Positions 24,300-37,360 of a stretch of 64,000 nucleotides of DNA are shown one piece after another (position 1 is the stretch's first letter; every line of letters begins with the position of its first letter). The notes beneath the pieces were generated by a model, which had not been told where the DNA came from, searched no databases, and saw only the letters and a program-made list of their open reading frames with translations. This DNA comes from Posidonia oceanica (lineage: Eukaryota > Streptophyta > Magnoliopsida > Alismatales > Posidoniaceae). The translations under genes and the position numbers were made by a program. The DNA lies in NCBI GenBank assembly GCA_037176725.1, contig JAZBRS010000054.1:12666001-12730000 (forward strand). The letters run 5' to 3'.

Positions 24300-25302
24300 G
24301 ATAAATCATCACAAAATATAGCATATACGGAAGTTTACCTGAATCCATGTTGAATATCAGAGAAATCGCTTGATCATGTGGACAGGAGCCGGCCTTTCAA
24401 ACCACCACACACTTCTTTCTTCATTGTCTTTCTCAAGATGGGATGAGAGAGAGGAGAGGCAAAAAGCTATGGGGTTTGGGGATCATGACTCATTATTTAT
24501 GAAATTCTATAATTTTACATATTTTCAATCTGACCCATCAACAAATAGAAATATGCTAAAATAGTCTCTACACATTAAATTCATACCACTTAAGATATCA
24601 ATAGGTTCAACCAAAAACCAAATAGATCACTTTTAATGAGCCTAATTACAAAATAGCTTACAATACTTTAATTTGTTTTATATTGGCTCACATTTAATTG
24701 GATTTTAACCCAACAATCATCCACTTGAGCTACATATAAAATTAACAACTAAAGCATTAAAACCTTATTAGCTCAAAATGGCTATTTCATCTTTCACAAT
24801 CCGGTCCATCAATAGTACCAACATAGAATCAAAGAAATTTTCATTACTATAAGTGTAACTCAACCCACAATGGTCACTAATGGTAATACAACCAACGACA
24901 TGAATCAAATGTAGATGTGTAACATATAATTTAGGCAAAGTGATCTAAACACGTCCATATCCAATTGATCCAACCTTATACTTTAGTGAGATCAACATAA
25001 ATATCCAGAATAAAAATAACTGTAAACTTTATTTTTGCAGAAAACGATGGCTATTATAATAGAGCATCTAAATATAAACTCTCACTAAACTGATACAACA
25101 TCAAATGGTACAACACTCATGTAAATGACATACTCATGAAAGACCTTAGGTGGTACTCCTTTAGTAAGCGAATCCGCAATCATGTTGTTTGTCCCAATAT
25201 GCTCTATAGAAAACTAACCATTCTAGATTCTTTTTTTCATAATAAGGAACTTAATGTCTATATGCTTAAACTTTGATGAGTTCCTGTTATTATTGGAATA
25301 TA
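24300..25302 (-). mobile_element. Copia 3' region: RNase H end and 3' non-coding remnant
   Basis: The minus strand at 25085-25302 encodes the end of a Copia RNase H: YSNNNRNSSKFKHIDIKFL, then IEHIGTNNMIADSLTKGVPP and VFHEYV. Two TAG codons replace expected glutamines. The following part (down to about 24720, read on minus) has the usual post-pol layout, with gggttaaaatccaat near 24706. The copy is cut at 25302 by the LTR-type unit. The rest of pol was not found on the other side. Confidence 0.75.
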
Positions 25303-27266
25303 TGTGACTATGCCGGTGGCCAGCCGAGGGCCTAAAGTGACGGGTCACGGCAACACGATGCATCCAAGGAAGATTCGACTCGAGGAAAAAAGACACCGTT
25401 AAGCGAAAGCGAATAAAGAACAAAACAATTTGGAGTCGCCACCTAGTTTATTGAAAACCAGAAGATGAGGAAAATTGGATGAGGAAAACGTGGAAAAAAA
25501 CAGCAATGCAAATTAAAATATGCAAATCTGTCCCGAAATGGATGCGACATAGGATCATTGCAGTCTAGAGAAATGGCAAGGACTCCCGTTACGCAATGAG
25601 AAGGGGTTAGACACCCCCATGCGTCCGAGTGAGTTGATTTTTCTAGGCCGTTCCGCTCATTTGTGGCTTATGTTGGCAAATAAATGCTATTTTGATGTAC
25701 GCCCGAAGGCGATAGATGCTATTGTATACCTAAATGTCATGATGCATTATGAAAACAAAACCATGCGATCTAAACGTTCAACAGCGCTGTCAGTGTTCTA
25801 AATTGGACACTCACGCACAGGAATCATGTCGGAACTATCCACTAGGGATGTCCACTGGATCATTACGCCTCAATTCATAAAACTTCAGACAGTAAGCATC
25901 AATACCCTAATGGATGCAAGTGGGAATCAAAACGTCTGGAAAACCATGCAAGTGGGAATATTTGACCTAAGAAACAAAATCGGCATACTGAAAATAAACG
26001 GTATGTCGTTTTGCTTGATATTAAGGCAACAAAACTGAGAGAGAATGTTCGGTCGACCGGAGAAAAACGATCGGCCGAGTCAGGAAATTTCGGTCAACCA
26101 GTCCAATACGGTCGACCAAACCAGGAAATTCTCAGGCAATCTCAGGACAAATTTCGGTCGACCGTTCCAAAACAGTAGACCAAAAAAACACAAAAAAGCT
26201 ATAATGATGTGGATGCATGCATGCTTCCACCCACCTTTCACATTTGCCGGTGGGTTCGGTCGTCGCTCACGGCCATAGCAATGGGTCGCAAACTCCAGTG
26301 AGCCTCCTTGACGTCAATGGAAAGATGGAGAGGAGTGGAAAACCAAGCAAAACAAATGATGCAATGGCCTGCCGAGATGCGGAGAAACCTCATGTTCAAC
26401 GGCCAACGATCTCACGTGGGTGAAGAATCCATCACCGGTTAGGCAAGTTAATGAGAAACTAAAGCATATAAACGAGCATACACTGATTGATTGACAATAT
26501 AGAAACAATATTGATTGATTGATATTTAGTTCATGAAAGAGAGGACTTACCTACGTCGGCGTGCGTTTGTCTTCCCCGGTGCTGGCGGCTGCTCCTCCGA
26601 GTCACGTGGCTTGGTCGGCAACGAAGAGGTCTGATGGGGCTCGGTGGCACTCGGGAAAGGTGTGGGGGTGCTCACCCTTGCTTTCACTAGTTTTGAGAAG
26701 CTCAGACAGAGAGTGTGTAAGGACTGGACGGTTGGGTTCTCCGGCCAAAGTGGTTGGTCGGAGATGGTGGTTGATGGAAGAGGTGCAGTTGGGTTGTGGA
26801 GGGGGTTGTTGTGTTGGAGAGGAGGCTGCGAGAGAGGTGAACGTGGTGGCTGCTGTGGTTGTTGTGGTGAGTAGTGAGGAGTGAGGAGTGACGAGAGAGA
26901 TGATGTTGCTGGCTCTACGAGAGAGGAGTGTCGAGAGTGCTATTCTGTTGTGTGTTTCCTTCTAGAGTCTAAGAGTGGTGAGAGGTTGTGTTGGACGAGT
27001 GAGAGGTAAAATGTAGGGAAGATGAAGAGGTGATTGTTAGGTTCTTGGAGGGTGAGATGGAGAGAAGATAGAGAGGTGAGGCTTGGGTTTATGTTTGGGC
27101 TATTTGGGTGAGGCTTGGGCTTGGTTTAGGTTAGGCTGGGGTTTGGATTTAGGTGAGGCCTGGGTTTGATTTGGGATTGGTGAATGGGTTAAGTCCATCA
27201 CGACCAAGCTGCATGTTCTTATGGAGAAGTCCGTCGACGCATGACTGCAAAATTGGGGTGTCTACA
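25303..27266 (-). mobile_element. LTR-type unit (Tat/Ogre-like), no matching target duplication
   Basis: TG…CA ends (tgtgactatg … gtgtctaca) align in layout with the 15420 unit: ggagtcgccacctagt at about 25432, a hairpin block (aaggggttagacaccc) at about 25601, and a GGGTTT-type array at 27065-27185 next to the far end. No gag or pol. The flanks are atata (left) and gcact (right), which do not match; the left flank is Copia RNase H and the right is not. This suggests recombination or a deletion at one end. Confidence 0.65.
26047..26182. repeat. CGGTCGACCG-type palindrome cluster
   Basis: Five to six full or partial copies of tcggtcgaccg occur in 135 bp (26048, 26069, 26092, 26108, 26154, 26172). 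The motif also occurs in the Copia LTRs at about 33400 and 58427. Confidence 0.8.
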
Positions 27267-29515
27267 GCACTGAATACTTCATTCAGTGCACCACACCAAA
27301 TACCAACTCAACATCTAATCCTAAGGCAAAGCATGATCTCTATTGGCCATCTAAACGATTTAGGGAGAACTTAGTATTTTTAAGTTCTATAGTCTTTTAT
27401 TACAACCACAACATTAGTGGGATCTCGCCAATCCATTTTAGACATTCCTTAGAATCATTCTAATTATTTTCCTAATCATTGTTATGTTATAATTACCTAC
27501 AAGGTCAATACACTAATTAACAGTATTCTAATAATTCAAAAACTAACTAAAAACACATAATGAATGGGTCCATGGTCTAATTTGGCAGACCGAACTGGGG
27601 TTGGTTGATCGAATCTGGGCCTTGGTTTGGCACACCAAAATGGGTTGATCGACCGAACCAGTGCCCTGAGCTCACACCCGAAAGCACCATCGACATATCG
27701 AAATGATTCGGTATACCGAAATCTACATTTAGGGAAGACTCAAGAGCAAAATCGGCATGCCGAAACAAAATAGCATACCAATCCTGCCAAACACAGAAGA
27801 ACAAGGGGCAAAGAAGCTGGAGGAAGCCCCCCTGGCTAGTATTTCTGTCCTCAGAGGAGACAAAGAGGAAGAATCACCTCTAATATCTCTATCATAATCC
27901 GAAATGATATTAGCCTTAGATGGGGGAGAGAGAAAGTGAAACAGGAGGGGGTCAGAGGGTGCAGGTCTGTGTTGCCGACTAGATGGAGTATTCGAGCAAG
28001 AAGCAGGTGGAGGGGGACATGAGATCGTGAAGGAGCATTCAGTGAATGCTTCAATGGAAATCACCTTTGCCGTTGGGGCAGCATGACAACACCCAGTAGG
28101 TGGGTCAGCAAGCGGAGAAACACATTCTCCCTTCGACATATATGTCAAGAGTGGATCTCGACAAAGAGTATCGCAGCTCATCGAGTGTATGAGTGAGATC
28201 TACGAAGGGGGAAATAGAGGATGTAAGCCCCCATTCCGCTCCCTAACCACCAAAGGTGATTGAGGACCAGAAGAGAGGAGTAGTGAGAAGGGGGTTTTAT
28301 AGGCTTCTCAGATGACGATGAGAGAAAAAAACCTCGATGAGAAAACATGCAGAAAGGAAGAGAGGAGTGAGATGGGGGAAGAGGGGATCCAACCAGGAAA
28401 GAGTCTTCAGTCGGTCTGAGGGGTGGTTGAATCAACTCAAGCCTCTACCAAGAGTCAGATTTGATCATTTTCTCATACCAGTACTGCAAAGACTCCTTCT
28501 TCATCTTCACATATTCTTGATGGCAAGGGAAGGAGTGGAATAGATCCTGCTACAGGCGACGACCTAGGTTCCTCGATTTTCGTTCAAGCTCTATGGTTGT
28601 GGCCTACTATGGTGATTCTCGATGGGTGTTTCATAGTGCGTTTTATTATACAAAGAAGACTGGATCAAATGCTTAACTTACACTACAAACGTGAAGAAAA
28701 AAAAATAGTCTAAAATGGTTCCACAAGTTAAAAAGCATGCTATTATTAAGCAATTTAAAGTCGGAAGTTCTAAAATGCAACTCTCATGGAAGCTATTGTA
28801 GGAGTTGCTTTAGTGTTAACTCCTATGGATTAAACCACTCACCCTCAAACAAACGCACTCTTTGTAGCAACTGCAGTTGAACTATCAGTTAAATTTAAAG
28901 CTTCTTTTAACATTATAATTCAGGCTAGTATATTAGACACAAATTAGTACATGGGATAGAAGAAACAATCTCTTCCTCGTGCTTGGAAATAGTAGTCGTA
29001 GATAAGACGAAATGGCTCTCCTATTCCGCCATCTACCATTCTCCAACAACCATTCAACCAAATACTGAAACGCGGTACTCTTGTTCCATCCAATCTCAGT
29101 TACGGACTTGTCATAATTCTATTTGACTAAACTGTACCTTAATACGACAAAATAGCTACCAAAAACCAAACAAAGGCTAAAAGATCTCGTGTTCTGAGAA
29201 TTCTCGTTTGAGTAGAACCAAAACAATTAAATCATGATGTAAAAGCCTAAGAACAGGCAGCTTGAGCAGTAGCAAACTTTCAAGGGTCCAAGTATAAAAT
29301 GTTTCAGAGCCTGAGAACAATTTCATCAGCTTAAAGCTAAAACTAATTCAGGCATTACACATTATTCAATTTTTCAAAGTATTCAAGTCAGAAGTAATTT
29401 CTTTTTCAATGGATGTGACTTCCAGTAATCACAACCTTTTCAAAGGAACTCAAGGTCAGTCTGCAAAAGTTTGAAAACAGGTATTTTGGGTGCATCATTG
29501 CCATCTAATACACTT
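27267..29515. other. Intergenic DNA with an orphan palindrome cluster
   Basis: No gene is supported. 27580-27785 holds a palindrome cluster (gattcggtataccgaaat, aatcggcatgccgaaac, ttgatcgaccgaacc). Open frames at 27729-28435 are serine/proline-rich and match nothing. 28650-29515 is AT-rich and includes the 3' flank of the next gene. Confidence 0.4.
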
Positions 29516-31808
29516 TCAATCCTGAACTTCTTCAACTTTCTTAGGTTTCGATGAGAGATACCAACCCGCTGCAGAAAGTATAGCAACTGTGCCAGCAAGT
29601 ACAGCATAGTTCCTGTTCTTGTCAGTGGACACTCTGCTTGTGGAGGAGCCGAAGGGGGTGCTTGGTTTCACATCTGTTTCTGGAACTCCCTTAACAGCTG
29701 GGGGTTCCTCTGGTTTAGCATCCTGGAATTAAACCTGATATCAGCTGGAGATTCACAAATGGCAGTCTTTATACCTATTATATATTAAGGAGTGTTCAGA
29801 CTGGACCGTCAGTAAAATTTGAAGGTTTAAGAAATATGAAGGTGGTGCTTCTTGGTTTGGCCAAAAAAACCAAAACAGGGAGGCGAACTCAAAGCTACAG
29901 CACGGGTTGAGGTTCTTTATACCTTGTGTGCAAGCTTCTCCAACTTCTCCTTCTCAATTTTCTGTGGAAGCAAAATGACAGCTTGGTTTAGATTTGTAGT
30001 GTGAAAACTTCCAAAGATAAACATATCAAAAGAACATGGTGGCTGAGAGTCATTGACAGGTTGATCTGGTTGGAGACACCATAAACATCCTGTCATCCTG
30101 ACCAGCAGATTTACAAATTTATGTGAAAGAAGACGCCATCTAAAACAAATAATTCATAAGAATTGAACCTATAATGGCACTAATTCGCCGTCTGCTAAAT
30201 GACAGATAGTGGTTGCAGAATCATCATATATTTATATGTAAATATATAATGGTAGTGCCAATTATCCGTATATTAAAATTATCCTTGACATCTGCTATTC
30301 AAATAGTATTTCATTGAGAATGGTCTGCCACTGAAGAAAAGCACCACAGCTGCCACAGGAAAAGAAAGAAAGAGAAAGCATACAAAAGAATACTGAGCAG
30401 AATACATTTTATCAGACCATAACAATGATAAAGCATTATTACAGAGCACAACTTGATTGATGCTTTAAGCAAACTAACTGAGCTATATCTACAATATAAA
30501 TGTTAGATGTTCCCGCAATTCTTAGTAGAGATCATATAAAATGATTTGCTAGGCATTATTTATTGACTACATTGAGATTCTGTTTCACCAGAAGGGTTCC
30601 TTATGATTAAAAATAATAATTTTAGCAAAATAAGCCATGGTGTTAATTAAAGTTCGCTCTTATTGTTTGGATAGTTCACACAGTATGTGCAAACACAGGA
30701 TAATCTTGACCAGCTAAATTATCGGCAAGTGTAAACTACTAAACTGACTTCTATGAGCGACCATTTATCTAATTGGGGACCATAGACAATTGCAAACATC
30801 ACTTTATCAAGTGGTCCAGATATTTATGCATCAGGAGTGTGCTAGGCTATGAAACTTTGGAAGATAGACATAGGAAAAGCAATCCCAATTCCATGCAAGA
30901 ACAACTCCGGTTTCTATTGCGTTCTGTAGTCTGATGCTCTATGTCCAACTTAAGCTGTTACCCACAATCAAAGCAAACTAAGAGATACTAGAGACTTCAG
31001 ATAGATTCCACACATATATATTGCCACATCTGAGCAGTAAACCAATGCTTCTATTCCAACTATGTTCTTATAAAACATAATGAATCGCAGCAATATCAGC
31101 TTAAGTTATAAAAAACCTGACTCTTTTTGTCTCTCTGGTTTCCCCGCTGCTGGAGACATTCTCCGTGCTCAGACAACAAACATTTAACAAGGGAAACACA
31201 ACAGCTCGGTCTTGTGTGCAATACATTCTATTGCTTGAAATACACTTTATTGCTTGAGATGCTTGTTGCACAAGACACATTTTACAAGTGCTACACTCAT
31301 CTTGACATCAAAATCTGAAGTGAAAATCTCAAAACGCTCCATTAATCCCCAACAAAACAACAGCTACAAGCCTACAACCATCCAAACACGTTTCTACAAG
31401 AATATCGTAAAAAAAAACTACAGCACCAGCCGTGCTTTTCCACGCCATTACATTCCCAATAGATTTATAGTTTCCAGCAGCCATGGAAAACGCGACTAGA
31501 ACCCTAGATTCACGAATATGAGGGGAATCACGAAACATGGGGCTACACAAATGCAAATCGAGATGAAAACAACTGAAAATTTCAAACAAGCACTTACACA
31601 TTCAACATCCTATGAATCGCGATCGGAGTCGAACGATGGATAAAAAGAAGAAGAGAAAGAGCGAGACGAACGGGAAAAGGCGAAAAAAAGAAGAAGTAGT
31701 AGATACCTTGATGTAGACATTCTCCGCCGCTTTCTCCTCCTCGCTGAGGACCTTCCCGTTGGACGAGAGCCTCCTGAAGATATACCTCGCCGCCACCCGC
31801 GCCGCCAT
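29516..31808 (-). CDS. Mitochondrial ATPase inhibitor (IF1)-like protein, three exons
   Basis: Minus-strand exons: 31707-31808 (34 codons), 29923-29961 (13 codons) and 29516-29722 (69 codons with stop), all GT-AG, giving 115 residues. The N-terminus MAARVAARYIFRRLSS is a basic amphipathic, presequence-like segment. The conserved block GKVLSEEEKAAENVYIK followed by KIEKEKLEKLAHK corresponds to the IF1-type helix of plant proteins such as At2g27730 and At5g04750. The tail NYAVLAGTVAILSAAGWYL is a single hydrophobic segment, as in the At2g27730 type. IF1 binds F1-ATPase and blocks ATP hydrolysis; for the longer plant relatives with a membrane segment this role is mostly inferred by homology. The first intron is 1745 bp. 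An upstream in-frame ATG (31922) exists but family comparison favours 31808. Confidence 0.87.
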
Positions 31809-32793
31809 GGATTCCAATCCGGAACCTCCTTTATCTTTTCTGCTGTGCTGCTGCGGAAGAGACAGGTGTGGATGGGAGCGCCGTTTTAACATAGGCGATG
31901 GGTCGGGTACACGGGTGTCCATATCCTAAGTACCTGTAGTCCATCTCCTTATCCGAAAAAAATGGAAAATTTTATTTTAAGTACCGGTAATGCCCTTTGT
32001 GTTTTTAGTGATTTACATGTATTACCCTTGCTTTGTCTTGTGTACGTAACTACGTATTGTAACTAATAACAAACTAACAATGGTTAATGGTTTTCTATGA
32101 TTTACCATTTCTTAAACATACCATATCGTAGACGATCCTACTTCCACCGATTGTTGCATCTCAATTCTCTATTTTTAAGTAAAAAGAAAGAAGAAGAGAA
32201 ACCCTCTCTTAACGACAAGAAGAGATCTCTCAATAATATCATGTCTGAGCAAACATACAAGAACCCGAACTTCTTTTATGAAGGTGTGGCGTCCATTCTA
32301 GGATTGTACAAAGACAGACGAGGATTGCTGCTTCAAACCATCGGAGGATAAGAGGAGCACCCAACTATTCGATATTCATACCGTTTAATAGAACAAGTAT
32401 ATGCCATTAGGCTTCACAACATCTCTAGCAATTTTCATTTGACCGTTGATACACTGAATGTTTTTGTTGATAATCTATGTCTTTATTGGTACAAAATTGA
32501 ACTACACAACAAATTTAAAAACACCCTCACAAATGAGAAATATTATCGTTTGCATCACATTTTGTCATTTTTTTAATATAAAGTCTAGTGTCAGCATCAT
32601 TCCCAACTCTAAAGTTTATGTTAAGAGTTCGCCAATTTGTATCATGTATTAGGAGTTGGGAGAATCAAGAACGGGAGGCGTTGCGATGAATTTATTCATA
32701 CATATTTTATTTTATTTTTTTAGGAAAAATAATTTATATACATTAAATTTTACATAAATTCATACATTACTGATGTGATATAGTACATGGACT
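31809..32793. other. Intergenic DNA, no supported gene
   Basis: Contains the promoter side of the IF1-like gene and AT-rich sequence. A frame at 32097-32351 has no recognisable similarity. The last bases before 32794 are ggact, the left target duplication of the Copia element. Confidence 0.4.
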
Positions 32794-33586
32794 TGTTAGG
32801 ATCAAGTGGCTACTTTAGAGGGGAGTGAATAGAGTATTTAAACTTTTCTTATATATTTGAAATATTTTATTTAACTTGACTTAGGCAAATGTATAAAAAC
32901 AATCAATAAAGTTGTATTCTACTTAAGTCATACATAGAAGAGGGAAAGAAATAATGAAATATAACATACAGATATATAGTGATTCAGCCAACCCGGTCTA
33001 GTCCACTCTCAGATCTCCTCTGGAGTTCCCTTAATTTTATCAACGTAAATTACACTTACTTGATAAAGATAGAAGCCTCCTCTGCAAATCCAGCAGAGCC
33101 TTTCTCACAGTTAGAGAAGCAATCTCATTGTTTACAATAAGCTTATACAGACAGTATCTCTTTTGATCTCCCAGAACAGAGTTTGGTACTTTGAAGACAA
33201 TGAAGCTCTCTTTAGTTAACTTGAGAGAATTCTTACTAAAGATGGGAAATAAGCTTAGTAATGAGTAGTATATGATCTGATCAATATTGGTGTCTATTAG
33301 GGAGTCCTTGAGGGTCCTATTTATAGGTATAGCAAGGTCCAAGTTTGTGTCTAACGGATAGTACAACGTTCACAAACGACTACTATAATCGGTATTCCGA
33401 AATCGATCGGTCGACCGAAAATCTCCAACGTTCGACTAAATCGGCATTCCGTTTTATAATGGTGTGCTGGATTTAATCAGGGTTGTAAATTCTCAGATTT
33501 CGAAAACGGTGTAATGGAAGACCGATTGGATATCTCCAGATATTGGTATACCGATTTAGATCGGTTTAACGTTTAGGCTCTAACGG
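32794..33586 (-). repeat. Copia 3' LTR, distal piece (interrupted by the hAT element)
   Basis: Begins tgttaggatcaagtggctac and aligns with 57819-58612 of the partner LTR with scattered substitutions. It stops at tctaacgg (33579-33586), the hAT target duplication, and resumes at 49913. Confidence 0.95.
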
Positions 33587-33790
33587 TAGGGGTGCAAATG
33601 GATCGGATACGGTACGGATATAGGTATTACCATATCCGTATCCATTTTTACATACGGATACGAATATGGATACGGATATCATATGGATAGGAAAATTACA
33701 TATCCATATCCTCAAAAAACGGATACGGATACAGAACAGATAAAGAGGACTCGGATACGGATAAAAACAGATATGATGATATATTTAGGT
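33587..33790. repeat. Left subterminal ACGGATA repeat region of the hAT
   Basis: About a dozen copies of cggata / tatccg in both orientations lie in 200 bp. The matching right-hand set is split: 45296-45372 and 49825-49904, on either side of the inserted LTR unit. Confidence 0.85.
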
Positions 33791-34378
33791 GTCATGAAAG
33801 CAATTCGAGACTAAACATCCGAGACTAAACATCGATCTAACAAATTGTTAAATCCAACAAAATAAAGATCTCTCTACCATAGCAACTGTCATAGTACTCA
33901 TACGAGTATACAACTCATACTTGAAATAACAATTCAAAAAAAAATAGAAATTTTCAAATTTAAATTTCTTTATCTCCTTCGGTTAGAAATGAAGCACTCT
34001 TCTTTCACCTACCGTATTCACGATATATTCAAGAAAATAAAAAGAATCATGCAATAACATTTCGATGTCTGATGCAAAAGAAAAACTATAACCTATATTT
34101 TTGTTTATTTAGTAACATATAAGATCAAATCATAAAACAAATACCTAAGAGGTTGAGACATACAACATTAGTCATTAAACTACAAGGTATACTTGCCGGA
34201 AAAAAAAACATGACACTCACTCCAACTATTATATTTCCTGGTTGAGAAATATAGGTGCATTTCCTGGGATTGTGGATAACTGGATACTCACAAAATCAAA
34301 TACTGGAGAACATATGATTTTCTACATTTTCCCATGGCAATGTCAAAGTAATGGAAAGCATGAGGTTACAAAATCAAC

Positions 34379-34464
34379 TTAGTCAAATACCCCTTCAAAT
34401 TCTGCCAGTCTTTTAAGCTCTTCTAAGTACTCCACATTTTCCTTGAGATACTTATCAAAGCCAC
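34379..34464 (-). pseudogene. Terminal-exon-like fragment inside the hAT
   Basis: On the minus strand an acceptor (gatcttcag) is followed by an open 86-nt stretch ending in TAA that encodes GFDKYLKENVEYLEELKRLA plus seven residues. It has the look of a genuine C-terminal exon and is not part of a hAT transposase that I know. The parent gene is not recognised. Confidence 0.3.
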
Positions 34465-35411
34465 CTGAAGATCAAAACCAACATAGATATGAGAAGCCTA
34501 ATAATTAAGGTTTCACATAATTGAAGAGACTATACTATAGATTAGAAATGGAATGCAATTGAAGAATCAAAGATATCTTGTTATCATTACAAGAGCATGT
34601 TTTTTTTGTGTGGATATCTCAAATTACACCTTAAACTTGAAGGAATAAAATCCTTTTTAGTTTTAAATTGTCTCCTTTCTGAGATCTCAGAGTGGAAATC
34701 AGTTGCATTTAACCTATCAAAGTGGAAAATTGAATGTTACTAATTGCAGGGACACATGTACAGAATAAAAAATGACCATTTAAGTGCCCAACAAAGAATG
34801 GTCAAAAAAAGAATGTAGGCTTCTGTTGTACCCAACAAAGAATGGCAAAAAAAGAAGAAGGAATTATAGACTAGAAGTTTTATATTTTACACTACAGAAA
34901 AAATAACTGTATATTTATGCATTGATACTACAAACTAGTTTTACAGGCTTACATTCAAAACTAAATATGAAAATAGCAACAGGCTTACATTTATCACAAC
35001 CAGGCTCAAATTTATTATCCTGCTCTAGCATCCCATCATTCTCCTCAGGATATGTCATACTCATACACCACAAGATCAAATGAAACAAACAAGATTCACT
35101 CGCATATATCAATGACTTGCTCGATTATGTAATAAAGCCAGCCACCTAGATCAGCACAAATTTGGAAGCATGCCTACCAACTACAAAATGTTAAGATCGA
35201 TTGGGATGTCACTCAATCCAATCTGACATATATAAGAATTATATATAAGAATAACTACTAGAAAGAATGGGAAGCAAATTTGATGAAAAAGTATTTAGGT
35301 TTTGACCCCTACTAGCATGGTAACAATTAAGATATTTTTGTGCATGTTAGAGAGCTGGGAATAGTTTCTTGAAAATCGGATGGAAGCCTTTAAAGTTTTC
35401 AGAAAGTCTAA
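34465..35411. other. hAT interior, non-coding
   Basis: AT-rich, with a short duplicated phrase (caacaaagaatggcaaaaaa) near 34790-34850. No gene is supported. The last three bases (taa) are the left target duplication of the next element. Confidence 0.4.
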
Positions 35412-36693
35412 GGTTGCGTTTGGTAGGGATTCCTGACCAAAGCTTCTGGCGGGAATTGTTTTTTCCCCAAAAAGTCGAAACAAACATAAATTTTTGGAGA
35501 ACTTCTGGTGGAAATCGTTTTTGACTTTTGTGTATAAATCTCAAATCAAAAGTCAAAATCTCAAAAGCTAACTTGAGTGAGTTTTTGGTAAAAAGCTCAA
35601 CTTACTATTTTTTTTGGACTATTTTGTCTTTATAACATCAAAGATTTTACCAAAAAAACTAATCAAAATTTACGAGATCTGTCATTGCCCTAAAACCACA
35701 AATCACTCTCTCGATCACTCTCTCCATCCCTCTCGTTCTTGTCTCACTGACGACGGCTCCTCCTTCGCACAGCCGGCGACTAATCGGCGGCTCCTCCTCT
35801 CAACAAATCGACGGCTTAGGCAAATTCTGGCCTGCGATCTCCCTAGGGTTTTCTAGGGGACCAATCTGATTCTAGGGTTTTGGCATTCTTCCTTCTCCTA
35901 CGAGAAGGGATGGAGACGGCAGGGGGCGAGCTCGGACGCGCACAGGAGCCCATCCGATGGGGGTGGGCCGTGGAGGTACAGAGTGCAGTTCTCGCTGGCG
36001 AGCTTCGTGCAAGCGTCGATCGCGGCTCTTCTGGAGTACACCCCATATCCTCTTCTACTACGCCTTCTTATACTTTGTCCGATGGTTCTCCTAGGACAGA
36101 CGGTGATGTGGGCAATGTAGCGGGTGAAGATAATAGGGATGGATCATACCAGAGATACGATATACAGCAGGTTGCTTGGTGGATTGAGCAAATTCTTCCG
36201 TTCTCGTTGCTGCTCTTGGTCGTGTTCATCCGGCAGCACTTGCAAGGTAATATTTCTTGTCCTGGATGGGCTGACTCGTGTTTACTGAGGACAAAAGAAA
36301 ATTTCTTGGAAACATATTTCATCTCTGTATTTCGTTGTTGTTTATTTGTGGAGCCTTGAATCATCAATCCACAATCTGATGACATATCTTGTTGCCTGAA
36401 CAGCGGCAAAAGAGAGGGGTGCTCGATAGAGAAGATCACGGACGAGATCGCCAGAGAAGTTTGGAGAAGAAACCTAGGGCATTTTTGAGAAAAAAGAGGG
36501 CTTTTATAATACCTGAGGGTATTTTTGTCTCTTCTATGTAAACATCATCTAAAAGCTACTTGCATCATATATGTTATCAAACATGATTCTATTATTATAA
36601 AATCTTTATTCTAAAATGATTTTCTTAGAAACAAAATTTTAAAAGTTGATTCTACCAAGAAGTTCTAGATAGGAATCCCTACCAAACGCAATC
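35412..36693. mobile_element. PIF/Harbinger-like non-autonomous element carrying a gene fragment
   Basis: Terminal inverted repeats ggttgcgtttggtagggat (left) and, read inward, gattgcgtttggtagggat (right) bound 1282 bp. The trinucleotide taa flanks both sides (35409-35411 and 36694-36696). Terminal style and TAA duplication fit PIF/Harbinger. There is no transposase; the interior contains part of a host RING-finger gene, so it behaves like a Pack-type element. Confidence 0.75.
35908..36246 (+). pseudogene. Captured 5' part of a RING-finger E3 ligase gene (RNFT1-like)
   Basis: The 3' half translates to [20 protein letters not shown] followed by [17 protein letters not shown], then a consensus donor (caag|gtaata). 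This is the conserved start of the membrane region of plant RNFT1-type RING proteins. The 5' half reads in another frame ([18 protein letters not shown]), so there is a frameshift near 36040. Upstream 35690-35900 resembles that gene's GC-rich leader. No RING domain is present. A second possible exon start follows an acceptor at about 36402 (cctgaacag). Confidence 0.6.
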
Positions 36694-37360
36694 TAAGTTC
36701 CTGCTGTGAAGGAAATAGAAAATTAGAAAGGATGACATAAAGCTGTGGACTTTCAGACAGTCTACTTTCACATCAGAAAAAGATATCGAGTCTAAGTTCA
36801 ACATCAGAGAGTCTACTTTCACATCATAAAGCTGTTATTGAGTCTAAGTTCAATATAAGAAAGTCTGCTTTCACATAACCAAATGCTGTGGATTTCTAAC
36901 TTTCATAAAAATAAAAGAAATTTCTGCAGCAAGGATGACATAAAGCTGCACACCATAGTTAAAACTTTGCTTTCCATGTGTAAGTAAAAAGACGACATAA
37001 AGCTAAATGACAAAATAAAAAAGAAAAAACTGCAGAGAATCAGTTTTATATAATTTTTTTTGCTAAGCAAATGATAGGAAATGCCAAGAAATCCAGAGCA
37101 CGAACATATTCATAATTGACATGGAAATGCCAAGCTTATAGCAAGGATGCCAGTGATTGTACTCTAAAAATCACGTTGATGATTAGCAAATTTGCATTGT
37201 TGATGGAATATCCACTAGGAGACAGCTAAAATAAATACATCAAGTATGAAAAACATGCACTTTTGTCTATCCATGCAGACTTCTTTAGTGTTAAAGATGC
37301 ATTAAAATTTTATGTATCAGCTACTTACTGCTCCATTAAAATTTCAATATTGACAGCTGA
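36694..37360. other. hAT interior, non-coding
   Basis: Contains three diverged direct copies of a 40-60-bp phrase (gagtctaagttcaa…agtctactttcacat) around 36755-36875. Nothing else is visible. Confidence 0.4.

Noticed and set aside
31809..31922. Upstream in-frame start for the IF1-like protein
   Set aside because: The extension (MDTRVPDPSPMLKRR…) is unlike the family; the presequence-like MAARVAARYIFRR start fits.
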